From NCBI RefSeq assembly GCF_025698545.1, contig NC_068566.1:45301192-45365191 (forward strand): DNA of 64,000 nt, read 5' to 3'. Shown in pieces: positions 11,215 to 22,356 of this stretch. Source of the DNA: Gossypium raimondii (taxonomy: Eukaryota; Streptophyta; Magnoliopsida; Malvales; Malvaceae). Each line of letters opens with the position of its first letter. Position 1 is the first letter of the stretch. The notes under the pieces are model-generated. The model had not been told where the DNA came from. It worked only from the letters and a program-made list of their open reading frames with translations, and did not search any database. The translations under genes were made by a program, and so were the position numbers.

Positions 11215-11641
11215 TAAATCTTTATACTCTAATTTGATCAAAAAATTTTCTTGATGTACTTTTTGAATTTTAAATTTTTAGTCATGACCCATACTTGTTA
11301 ATCCTTTAGGTCAAATTCGACTATTAATCTCATACTATGGGTAATTTGTGAATTTAATCTTATTTACCAATTTATTCATTTTTAATTTCAATATTTTTGA
11401 ATCTTGAAATTTCAATTATAACTTAAACGGTGGTCATTAAATCTATTATATAAATAAACATGTTATTTTATAAGTATTGTACGGAAATAGTAAGTTTACA
11501 TGACATTACATGTGTGACAATATATTTGTTGCATAAGATTTTGAAAATTATTGAATTTAGCAATTATTGTTTGAATTAAAACTTATATTTCAAAATTCAA
11601 AAATATAAAAATTAAAACTGACTAAATTAGAGCATAAATAC
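11215..11641. other. AT-rich spacer
   Basis: No gene or RNA is visible between the MITE and the left end of the Harbinger element. Confidence 0.5.
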
Positions 11642-11687
11642 TAAGGGCTAGTTTGGATGGGCGGTGTGTTTACCTCCGGTGAGGTTA

Positions 11688-11815
11688 AAAACAGCGGTGG
11701 CGGTGAGATTAGTTACTGTAGCGGTGAGATTGGGTACTGTAGCGGTGAGATTAGAAACAATGGTGGAGTGTGTGTTTGGATTCAAATGCAGCTGTAGCGG
11801 TGAGGTGAGAATGAA
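11688..11815. repeat. Subterminal repeats of the Harbinger element
   Basis: The unit ACTGTAGCGGTGAGATT and close variants (AGCGGTGGCGGTGAGATT, GCTGTAGCGGTGAGGTGAG) occurs about four times just inside the left end. Subterminal repeats of this kind are candidate binding sites for the Myb-like or transposase protein. That role is inferred from position. Confidence 0.6.
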
Positions 11816-12190
11816 AAATGACTATTAAGGACATCAGATTATAATTGATATATAATAAAAGTTATTTAAATTATTTTAGATTTTTAAAATTATTAAAATA
11901 TGCAAAATCATTTAATAAAATATTAAAATGTATCTTCCAATATTTTAATAAATTATATAATTAATTTAAATTATTTATTAGATAAAATGATAATTATTTT
12001 TAATTTTTTTATAGTTATAATTAAATATTTTTTATAACAATGATAAATATTATTTTCACAAATAATAACATTATACTTGGATCTAATTTTGAAGTATCTA
12101 AACGGATGATTTTTAATAAAAAAAATATAGTAACATAAGACATAACAAGTTTCATTATTACTAGAAATTAGGTTATGATACAAAATGTGT

Positions 12191-13619
12191 TTACAAATAT
12201 TGATTCATTAAACTAGTTGCAATGGTTTCCCTTAACATTGTGATTTCAAGGTCACTTTCTCTATTAGAAGAACTCGATTCACCTCTGTCAAACTGGCTTG
12301 AAGAGACTGGCATGTCCGGTATATTCTCAAATTCTCGAAAATCCTCATCATTTGACCAAGCATGTCTTCGAATGTAATTATGCAAAACCATTGTTGCAAT
12401 AACTATTAAAATTTGCTTGTTGAATGAATAACTTGGAATATCTCTTAATATTGGCCATTTTTTTCCACACTCCAAATGTTCGTTCAATCATAGAGCGTAA
12501 CGAAGAATGGGCATGATTAAAGATTTCTTTTTTTCCAGATACTTGATGATTACCTCGACGAAAATCAGGTAAATGATATCGTTCCCCCTATATGGACCTA
12601 GAAAACACGCCATTTGTGGATATCCGAATCCACAAGATAATATTTTCTGCAAAAAAGTAAAACATAATATCAAGTTTAAAATAAATTAAAATTTTAATAT
12701 TTTTATGTAAAAAGTAATTAAAATTAAAGTTCGACACGGTGGAGGTGTGGAAACTTCAACTCTTGCTTTCTAATTGCTTGTAAAAAATTCTACTATCATG
12801 TCTTGTTCCTTTCCAACGTGAAATGCAAAATAAAGCACATGTTGAAGTCACAAGCTGCCATAATATTTTGAGTTGGTTCACATTTCCGTCCGATATAAGA
12901 TATTTGAGAAGAAGGCGAAATGCATGCTTTTATGTGTGTTCCATCTATGGCCCCAATACAATCCTTTAAAATAAATACATGTAATGAGATAAAAGTTAGA
13001 AATAATTTATGTTTTAAAAATATAAAGATTGTGTAAATTTTACCTTAAAGTGAGGCCAATATCTTGTATCATGTCGAATATGGTTCGGTACTTCCTCGAA
13101 TTGACCTTCAATGGGTTTAATCGTGTCTATTCCCATTCGAGCAAATATATGCAACATATCAGTAAAAATTCGACTAACAGTTTCCCCAGATCGTTGAAAT
13201 CACTCTGTTGCATTTGAATTTGATTCTCTATTTCCAAGAATGTACAATGATAATGCTAACTTCTCCATCGCCGATACTTTCCCATTCTTTAAGCCATAAT
13301 TTGTTTGCAAATCATGCAACAATCCGTGAAATATATTTTTTGGCATCCTAAAACTAATCATGCAACGATCATCGTGCCCATTTAATACTTCGTCCACCCA
13401 CATTTGACCAGTATAATTTGAATCCATACGTGGTTGCATAGTGAAATAAGTTTCGTGGTGTACCAATACACTGCTTAACACATATTCTTCCTCATTATGA
13501 TAATTGTTGTGCTCAACTTGGGTAACAATTGTGGCTATTCTTCGTTGAGCTTCTTCACTTAATTCAGATGTATCATAATTCATATCAAAACTATTATATA
13601 TATTGTTAAATTCATCCAT
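12191..13619 (-). pseudogene. PIF/Harbinger DDE transposase, broken
   Basis: Reading right to left: an N-terminal segment (13619-13200) with WVDEVLNGHDDRC and SFRMPKNIFHGLLHDL; the first catalytic Asp in DCIGAIDGTH near 12960; the second in AACDFNMCF near 12850; and the Glu in MIERTFGVWKK near 12480. The C-terminus VIATMVLHNYIRRHAW follows. These match the DDE_Tnp_4 fold that excises and integrates PIF/Harbinger DNA. The gene is dead. A stop follows NSNATE near 13200, several stops follow the second Asp, and an extra A in the A-run near 12460 shifts the frame right after the catalytic Glu. An intron probably separated the segments near 12965-13040. Confidence 0.8.
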
Positions 13620-13799
13620 AACCTGAAAAGGTAATCAAGTGTAAGTAAATTAATATTTCGTGACATTCTATACAACACAGAAACTTGATTAAAAGCATAA
13701 CATAAAAATACCAAACATAAAAAGTAGTATACATTAGTTTTACATATAAAAAGTAGTATAGTTATATTACAATAATATTTCTAAGGAGCGATGGTGGAG

Positions 13800-14822
13800 G
13801 TGGTTGATGATATGGTTGGAAGGAAATGAGGATGTTGCTACCAAGGATGAAAATGATGCAATTGGATTTTGTTCAAGATACTCACGTCGAAGCCACCAAA
13901 CCCTATCATCGGATCTAAGTTCAAAACATTTCTCGTTTCACCAGTATTTGGAACATTTTGGTGGCAAAATAGTACAGTTCATCTCTTTTTGGAATTTCAT
14001 CTCCCAAAGCACGCAAAGCATCCATTGCATTTGAAATAGTATATTGAGAGTGAGGAAAAATAATTTCATTCACTGACTTCCTTGGACTAGCCATACTCTC
14101 ACACAATTTCTCAATCTGAGTCGTTAATGTATTTCTTGATGATTTTCTACTTGAACTTGACTTTTTTCCCTTACCGTGTACAACCCCAAGTGTTTGCTTT
14201 CTTCGATTAGGGATTTCATGAGAAGGGTTTGATGGTACCTCATCAGGGGGAATACCTTCATTCTCGTTACTATGTTCATCTGAATCACCAAATCCCTCAT
14301 TAGGTGCATCATCTCCCATAGGAACCCCACGTGGAAGAACACCAGACGAAGGTGCCCATGCGTTCTCTCCAGTGGCTACAATGCCACCAAACATTTGTCA
14401 CATTAACTCATTTAATCGTGGTTCAATTCCTTTCTTCTTAAATCCTTTAAAATCAGGATTTTCCTACATAATATGTTAAACGTTAAATGTTATACTAAGA
14501 TTTTTATAACTGTAAATTAATAATTTTAATAAACTTTATGCATTAAAATAATGATAAAGTTAACACTAACCTGTATTTTTTCAGCCCACCACTCTTCGGT
14601 AGCATCGACCGTCTTTTTAAATGGACATCATCCAATACTTGTAGATTCCTTAAGCAACTCCCTCCATAACCTCCATTCTTTTTTTAATGTATCCCACTTA
14701 TTTTTCAATTGAGGTTTTCCATAATTTTTTCCCGTTTTTGCTTGAAAAAGAGCAATAACATTTTCCCATCCCTTTGAGTTTAGATGAGTTGTCGGTCTAT
14801 TGCCAGCATTGACTTCATTCAC
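13800..14822 (-). pseudogene. Harbinger-associated Myb/SANT-like DNA-binding protein, broken
   Basis: The - strand reads a Myb/SANT-like domain at 14822-14628 (HLNSKGWENVIALFQ, then NKWDTLKKEWRLWREL) and continues through EEWWAEKIQ to a probable intron donor near 14572. It resumes with ENPDFKGFKKKGI and the segment at 14394-13921 (ENAWAPSSGVLP, ALGDEIPKRDELYYFATKM). The tail VWWLRREYLEQNPIA is found only after a frame change near 13920. Two in-frame TGA codons, one after STSIG near 14630 and one after LNELM near 14400, plus the frameshift make it nonfunctional. In PIF/Harbinger elements this partner protein binds DNA and helps the transposase enter the nucleus. Confidence 0.75.
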
Positions 14823-15193
14823 GCAAAGTTAACAAAATATCAACGTCAACTCATCGTCCCAAACAGCTTTTGTTGCTAAGCTACTATCTCCCTCCACAAA
14901 ATTTCGTGTCTTTACCATCTATTGTCATTGATATAATTCAGTCAATGTGCTAGCATTCACCAAGAAGCATAGAGAACATATATAGTCTATAAGTTATTTT
15001 AATTGTCTATAAATAGATACATGTGTTATTATGGCTTGTAAGATGGACTTATTTATTTTTTTATTTATCTTTTTTTGTTTTGTTTTGTTTATTTTTTAAT
15101 CAAATGTTCTTGGACAAAAACTCAGGTCAAAATAAATGTGTTAGTAAATGAGTCAAAATTTTATAAATATAGAAAGGAAACTATGACAAATTA

Positions 15194-17631
15194 TGTAACA
15201 CCCCTTACCCGAGACCGTCGCCGGAATCGAGTACGAGATGTTATCCAATTTAACTATCCCCTGTTTAGTACAGTTTATTCATTAAAGTATCCCCTGTTTC
15301 ACAGCTCGACAGATCTGACCTCTCGGCACTAAAAATCAATTATCTCTTTGTAAAGAATACATATAAGGTTATCGTTTGTTTCTTTTGAAAATAGACTCAC
15401 TAAGAAATCTACACATATAAATTATGACCCATAATTCTTTCTGTACAATTTATAATGATTTTCTAAAGTCAGAACAGGGGACTTCAAAAGCCATTCTGAC
15501 CCTGTCTCCCTAAAATTCAAATATCTCAAAATACAGAATTCCTTTTCCTACATCGTTTCTTTCATATAAAAATAGACTTGATAAGATTTAATTCCATATA
15601 TAATTCACTCTCTAATTTCATTTCTACTATTTATGGTGAATTTTTACATTCACGTCACTGCTGCTGTCAAAGAAACTGCTTCTTTGAATTAGTTACCATT
15701 TACACATACATAATACCAAAACATAATCTTTACTAACCATTTCAATAGCTAATCTTAGCCATATCATTTGAACATGCTCAAAATGATCAAGACTCCATAC
15801 ATGCCATAGTTTAAACATTTTGAAAAGCACATAATACCGAGATGATTATGATAGTGTGATACGAGCTCAAGCGATCCCCACTTGATCAAGTTCAAATCAC
15901 TATATAACAAAGGAAAAGAAGAAATGTGTAAGCTATAAATAGCTTAGTAAGTTACATGTAAACAATAATTACTCATTTAATAATTAACACTTTTAACATA
16001 TAACTAATCAAAACATTTCTTAGCAATTTCAATCACTTATACATGCACAATCTTACCAATTCACTTGCATATACATTTTCACACTTAACCTTTATCACCA
16101 TGCTCATTCTTTTCAAATGTACCGCATACACACTTCATTTCATATTCACTTTAACTCATTATTAATCCCGTTGAACACTCGGAATATACACAGATACGTA
16201 GAGATTTAGCACATAAGTGCAACACGGTATGTAGCCGGTTACCATCGTTATGTAGCCGGTTACCACCGAAATGTAGCCGGTTACCATCAAACGTAGCCAA
16301 GCTACCACCGATCAATAACACTGGAAATGTCCACGGGCCTGCTCACACAAGCTGTCAGGTGTCTGCAACACATGCTAGATCACCCAGCACCCGGGACTCA
16401 CTGTAACACTGTAACACTGATCTCTAGTGACATGTCACTTGTATCCACTTCTATTCCTAAGTTCAACCGGGAATTTACACTTAACACTTTATTTTCAACA
16501 CTTTAACACTTGAATAATTCATGAATAATTTTCCTTCCACATTGAATATTAATTCACATATCAAATATAATTCACAATTTATAAAAATATAACTATTATT
16601 TACACGTAACTTACCTCGGATGCAAAACGACTATTTTTGTAATTTAGTCGATAACTTTCTCTTTTCCCCGATCACTTGCACTATTTCTTCTTTCTTGATC
16701 TATATTAACACAATTTAATACATTTTATCAACATTTCATTCAAATACAATTCATACACAATATTTTGGCAAATTTACATTTTTCCCCAAAACTTTTCAAA
16801 AATTCCACTTTTGTCCCTAAGCTCGTAAAAATAAAATTCACTAAATTCTTAAATTTCAAACTTCACTAAATCATATTTCATGCTCATAACAGCCCTCAAT
16901 TTCACAAAATCACAACTTTATGCACACTTTACCTTCTTTCACAATTTAGCCCTTTTCAACATTTTCATTGAAATTCATCTAGTAAAACTTGTAGTTAACA
17001 CTTCAAACATTCATTATCTAACATCACTAATCAATTTACAATTATATCATGAATGGGTCAATTTTAAACTTCAATTTCATTTAAATTAAATGGTAGAAAC
17101 ATGAAATTCAAGCATCAATAAGCATAAAAATACGAAAATAATCAAAAACGGGGCAAGAAATCACTTACAATTGAGCTTAGGAAGTTCAAGAACCCTAGCT
17201 ATGGTGACATGAATTTTTTTTGGCAGCAAACGTCTGATTTTAAGAAGATGAACACTTGTTTTCATCTTTATTTTGTCTTTTATTCAATTTGGACAAAAAT
17301 GCCCTTGACCCATTACTTAGATATTTTTCTAGAAATACCCTTTTGTGTCCATAACACTAATTCATGGTCTAATTGCCACATAAACACTTCCAATTTCATG
17401 CAATAATTCAATTAAGTCATTTAATCACTAATTAGACACACTTTGCATTTTTCTCAATTTAGTCCTAAAAATTCAATTAAGCACTAAAGCATTAAAATTT
17501 TCTATCCATATTTTCACACAATATTTCAATCAATCAGTAACTAATAAAAATTTATAAAATTAAACTATTTCACTTCGGATTTGTGGTTACGAAACCACTA
17601 TTCCGATTAGGCCCTATTTCGGGCTATCACA
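15194..17631 (-). repeat. 3' LTR of the chromovirus (with internal deletion)
   Basis: At 2438 bp it is about 190 bp shorter than the other LTR. The sequence from 22419 to about 22615 of the right LTR is missing here and is replaced by the short filler TATCCCCTGTTT at 15255-15266. A short tandem array with core TGTAGCCGGTTACCA lies at 16229-16312. Confidence 0.92.
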
Positions 17632-17632
17632 A

Positions 17633-17647
17633 TTCTCCCCCCTTAGG
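17633..17647 (-). other. Polypurine tract
   Basis: On the - strand CCTAAGGGGGGAGAA directly precedes the 3' LTR. This is the expected primer for plus-strand synthesis and supports the orientation given by the primer binding site. Confidence 0.85.
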
Positions 17648-18383
17648 GATTTTCGTCCCCGAAAATCTTACCATTGAATAAGTTGGGATACTGTTTCCTC
17701 ATAGTCTCCTCGGTTTCCCATGTTGCCTCTTCCATCCCATGTCGTTGCCATAACACTTTCACTAAAGCAATTTCTTTGTTTCTCAACTGTTTCACTTCTC
17801 GTGCCAAGATTCGAATCGGTTCTTCTTCGTATGTCATATCCGATCGAATTTCCACTTCAGTCGGTGAAATCACATGCGATGGGTCCGATCGATATCACCT
17901 CAACATAGAAACATGAAACACATTATGAATTCTTTCCAATTCCGGGGGTAAAGACAATCGGTAAGCCACTGGACCAATTCTTTCTATCACTTCATACGGA
18001 CCAATAAATCTTGGACTTAATTTACCTTTACGGCCAAATCTCAGAATTTTCTTCCATGGAGACACTTTCAGAAATACTTTATCACCCACTTGAAACTCAA
18101 TCTCTTTTCTTTTCAAATCCGCATCGACTTACATCGATCCGATGCGACTTTCAAACAATCACGGATTATCTTCACTTTTCTTCGCTTTTACCAAATCGAC
18201 TCCATGTAACCGATTTTCATTAAGTTCAGTCCAATATAATGGAGTCCGACACTTTCGTCCATACAACGCTTCATAAGGTGCCATTTTTATGCTGGATTGA
18301 TAACTATTATTATATGCAAACTCCACCAAAGGTAGATATCTTTCCCAATTACCTTCAAATTCCAATACACAACATCTCAACAT
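17643..18383 (-). pseudogene. Integrase C-terminus and chromodomain, frameshifted
   Basis: 18383-18159 continues the integrase core (CCVLEFEGNWERYLPLVEFA, then YEALYGRKCRTPLYW). 18116-17895 is the GPY/F module ([45 protein letters not shown]). 17873-17643 ends with a chromodomain-like tail, EEPIRILAREVKQLRNKEIA followed by VLWQRHGMEEATWETEE. The frames are broken near 18150 and 17890. The C-terminal chromodomain marks the chromovirus lineage and is thought to guide integration to modified histones. The long LTRs and this tail favour the Tekay/Del clade. Confidence 0.85.
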
Positions 18384-19609
18384 ATCTTGAGCACTTGACT
18401 CTTTCGATCGTCCATCGGTTTGGGGTGAAATCTTGTACTAAAATTCAATTTAGTACCCAATGCCTCTTGTAATTTCTTCCAAAACCTTGAAGTAAACCGT
18501 GGATCTCTATCAGATATAATAGACGCAGGCACACCATGTAATCGAACTATCTCAGCAATATACAATTCAACTAACTTGTCAAGTGAAAAACTCATTCGCA
18601 CAGGAATGAAATGAGCTGACTTAGTCAATCGATCAACTATTACCCAAATTGAGTCTTTCTTTTTCGGTGACAATGGCAATCCGGAAACAAAATCCATAGT
18701 AATTCTATCCCACTTCCACTCGGGCACCATAATAGGTTGAAGTAACCCTGAAGGTACTTGGTGTTTAGCTTTTACTTGTTGGCACACAAAACACTTTGTC
18801 ACATACTCAAAGATATCCCGTTTCATACCCGGCCACCAATATAATTTCTTTAAATCATTGTACATTTTTACACTACCGGGGTGAACTGCCAAGCGACTAT
18901 CATGTACTTCCTGCAAAATTTTCTGAATTAAATCAACATTTTTCGGAACACATATTCTGTGATGAAACATTAAACATCCATCTGAATCAATCCGAAAATC
19001 AGAATTATCGTCCACTGCACACTGAGTCTTTTTTCTCTGTAATTCATTATCCACTTTCTGAGCCTCACAAATTTCTTGAAGAAACAATGGACTAGCTTTT
19101 AACTCTGCAAGCAATGATCGATCTTCAGTCAATGTTAATCTTGTATTCAAAGCTCTCAAAGCAAAGAGAGACTTTCTGCTCAAAGCATCAGCAACTATAT
19201 TGGCTTTTCCCGGATGATAATCTATTACAAGTTCATAATCTTTCATCAATTCCAACCATCTTCGCTGCTGCAAATTCAGATCTTTTTGTGTCATAACATA
19301 TTTCAAACTTTTATGATCTGTAAAAACATGACATTTCTCACCATATAAATAATGACGCCAAATCTTCAAAGCAAAGACAATAGCAGCCAACTCTAAATCA
19401 TGGGTAGGATAATTTCGTTCATGCGGTTTCAATTGTCGAGAAGCATACGCTATCACTTTTCCTTCTTGCATCAATACACATCCAAACCCATTTAACGACG
19501 CGTCACTATAAACAACAAATTCCTTTCCTGACTCGGGTTGCACTAACACTGGTGCCTCGCTTAAACACTTCTTTAATTTCTCAAAACTTTGTTGACACTC
19601 CTCATCCAT
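18377..19609 (-). pseudogene. Chromovirus RNase H and integrase core (410-codon open frame)
   Basis: The frame starts in the RT connection region, then gives RNase H ([60 protein letters not shown]). The integrase zinc-binding part ([33 protein letters not shown]) follows, and then the catalytic core with MDFVSGLP and [18 protein letters not shown]. After RFHPKP the frame shifts. The expected Glu segment and the following NWERYLPLVEFAYNNSYQ lie in another frame at 18383-18159. This is the longest undamaged piece of the element. Confidence 0.88.
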
Positions 19610-19693
19610 TCGAACTTAACATCTTTTGCAACAATTTTGTCATCGGTGAAGCTATCATCGAAAAACCTTCTCTTAATCGACGGTAATATCCGG

Positions 19694-20373
19694 CTAAGCC
19701 CGAAAACTCCTAACTTCGGATACATTTCTTGGAGGCTTCCATTCAACTATTGCCGATATCTTATTCGGATCCACTCGAATGCCATCTCCGAGACAACATG
19801 TCCCAAAATCCAACTTCACCGAGCCAAAATTCACTTTTACTAAATTTAGCAAATAATTTCTTTTCTCAGAATCAGAGCACAATTCTTAAATGTTCTAGCG
19901 TGCTCACTTCACTTGAGAATAAATAAGAATATCATCTATAAACACCACCACAAATTTATCCAAATAGGGTGGAAAATCCGATTCATCAAATCCATAAAAA
20001 TAGCTGGAGCATTAGTCAGACCAAAAGGCATTACAAGAAACTCATAGTGACCATACCGGGTTCTGAAAGCAGTCTTTGGCACATCTGACTCTTTAACCCT
20101 CAATTGGTAATATCCGGATCTCAAATCAATTTTGGAAAACACTGTGGCATCCTTTAACTGATCAAACAAGTCATCTATTCGGGGCAATGGATATTTATTC
20201 TTTACTGTCACTTTATTAAGTTGACGATAATCAATACACAATCTCAATGTCCCATCCTTTTTCTTCACAAATAGCACGGGAGCACCCCACGGAGAATAAC
20301 TTGGTCTGACGAATCCTTTATCCGTCAACTCTTGCAATTGCACTTTTAATTCTTTTAATTCAGTTGGTGCCAT
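19694..20373 (-). pseudogene. Chromovirus reverse transcriptase, frameshifted
   Basis: 20373-19936 encodes the RT fingers and palm: [46 protein letters not shown] and [20 protein letters not shown]. The catalytic F-x-D-D box (FIDDILIYS) lies just beyond, near 19940-19910, but in a different frame after HPIWINLWW. The remaining palm and thumb segment (19882-19694) is again shifted. The enzyme would copy the element RNA into DNA. Here it is cut into at least three frames. Confidence 0.85.
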
Positions 20374-20782
20374 TCATAAGGAGCAATCGATATTGGGCGA
20401 GACGGCATTACTTCAATACCAAACTCTACTTCTCTAATCGGAGGCAAACACGCAACTCTTCCGGGAACACATCTAAATATTCACATACCATCGGCATCGA
20501 TTCGATCTTTGTTTGAGACACTTTTGTATTCAACACATAAGCAAGATATGCTTCACAACCATTTTCAAACATTTTGAGCGACATGGCGAAATCACAATTG
20601 GCATCACATTTGACTTATCTGTTTCAACCCAAGAACTGTACCACTACTACACTTCAACTCAAGAATTTTCGACTACAATCTATCTTGGCCTTATGCAATG
20701 TCAACCAATCCATCCCCAAAATAACATCAAATTCATCAAATGGCAACAACATCAAGTTGGCGGAAACACCGACCTTGTATCA

Positions 20783-22241
20783 TCAAAGGACAATTTTGCA
20801 TATTTTATCAACTATCACATGCTTGCCTAAAGGATTCGACACTTTAATCACATACTCAGTCAATTCAACACACAAATTCTTATCAGACACTAAATTCATA
20901 CATACATACGAGTGAGTAGAACCAGGATCAATCAATGCAAGAACATTAGTGTCGTAAAGAGAAAATATACCAGTGATCACATCGGGGGAAGATGCTTCCT
21001 CTCTAGCTCGGATGGCATAAGCTCTTGCTGGAGCTCCCACTTCAGATCTTACAGTCGTGTCTTTTGTTACACCTTTACCACTAGTTCCAGTCCCCACATT
21101 TCTCGATGGTCTTCCTCTAGTAGTCACACTGCTCGATCTCACATTCTGAAATTTTTCTATCTCTTCTCTTTCTGGACAATCTTTCACAAAATGATCTTGA
21201 GATCCACATTTAAAACATGCTCGACTGATTAGATAACATTCCCCGAAATGTCGTTTTCCACAATGTTGACATTCCGGTCTAGTAGGTTTAACACTACCTA
21301 CACTTGCCATAGAAGTCACCTGAGCTTTAGAACTTGAATATTGTCTTCCTCGATCTCTTTGAAAATTTACACTAGAAACATTCGATCGAGTATTCATTTC
21401 TTTAAACTTCTTCGCTTGAGACTGAAATGGCTTGCCCATTGATCTTTTTCTTGCATCTCTAACTTCACTTTCCACCTTTCTTTTCTCTTTGCTCAATTCT
21501 TCAGCCTTGATAGCTCTTTCAACTAGTACCACTAGCTCTTTAATTTCAAGAATTCCCACTAGCAATCGGATATCCTCGTTTAATCCATCTTCAAACCTTT
21601 TGCACAATGTAGCTTCATTAGATACACACTCTTGGGCATACTTGCTTAATTTGACAAATTCTCGTTCATATTCGGCTACCGTCATGCGCCCTTGTTTCAA
21701 TTCAAGAAACTCTTTTCTCTTTTGATCAATGAAACGCTGACTCACATACTTCTTTCGAATTCTTCTTGAAAGAAATCCCATGTAACTTTCTCTTTAGGCA
21801 CCATGACACTAAAGTTTTCCACCAATTATAAGTGAATCCTCAACAATGAGATAGCACATTTGAGACTTTCTTCGGAGTACAAGATAATTCATCCAACACT
21901 CGATGGTATTATCAAGCGAACTCGCTCTTCAGGATCATCATTTACATTAGCTCGAACTCTTGGCTCCATACTTTCAATTTTGTCCACTGGAGGCTTTGAC
22001 AATCTTAACACTTCAGTTTGTTGAGGAGCTATGGGAACAACTTGAGGAATAGGAGGGGCGGAGGAGGTTGAGCATTAGGATTAGCTCTAACAAACTCGAT
22101 GTACCAATTGTTCATCATCTGGAGAAAAGCTTCTCGAGCCTCATCTCCTTGACCACGAGTCTCAAATCGACTTTCAACAGGCACATTACTTTGAGCATCA
22201 TCAGTGTATCTCGGTTAGAATCCATTACTATAAAAAACATT
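20783..22241 (-). pseudogene. Chromovirus gag with zinc knuckle and start of protease, frameshifted
   Basis: The long open part (21781-20783) holds a gag core (RKEFLELKQGRMTVAEYERE, then FVKLSKYAQ and CKRFEDGLNEDIR), a basic linker, an upstream CQHCGKRHFGEC motif and a CCHC zinc knuckle CFKCGSQDHFVKDC for RNA packaging. It then enters the protease with IDPGSTHSYVC, where DPG replaces the usual D-S/T-G, as in some plant gypsy elements. The N-terminus (about 22241-21790), with MDSNR and a Pro-rich AQPPPP stretch, is in other frames, so at least two small indels precede the long frame. It cannot make a full Gag without repair. Confidence 0.85.
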
Positions 22242-22339
22242 TTAAGATGTCGAGTCGTCACACTATCATTATTCAATTATGGCATGTATAGATAGTCTAT
22301 TACACTCGCTACGTTAGTCCGAGAATCGACTAAACCGTA

Positions 22340-22351
22340 GCTCTGATACCA
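22340..22351 (-). other. Primer binding site, tRNA-iMet
   Basis: Read on the - strand the sequence is TGGTATCAGAGC, the usual plant match to the 3' end of initiator methionine tRNA. It lies 5 bp inside the 5' LTR and fixes the direction of the element. Confidence 0.9.
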
Positions 22352-22356
22352 CTAAA

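Larger units (their letters stand above)
11645..14960 (-). mobile_element. Defective PIF/Harbinger transposon with transposase and Myb/SANT gene
   Basis: The left end is TAA|GGGCTAGTTTGGATGGGCGG, typical of PIF/Harbinger ends next to a TAA target. It is followed by GC-rich subterminal repeats (11688-11815). Inside, on the - strand, are a Myb/SANT-like gene and then a DDE transposase, the two-gene layout of this superfamily. No matching right end (inverse of GGGCTAGTTTGG) is visible before the retrotransposon at 15194 or after 24989, so the right terminus is deleted or decayed. The right boundary given is approximate. Both genes carry stops and frameshifts. Confidence 0.75.

Noticed and set aside
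16229-16312. Short regularly spaced repeats that could suggest a CRISPR-like array
   Set aside because: This is plant nuclear DNA. The units are imperfect 23-26 bp LTR tandem repeats without unique spacers, and they occur in both LTRs.
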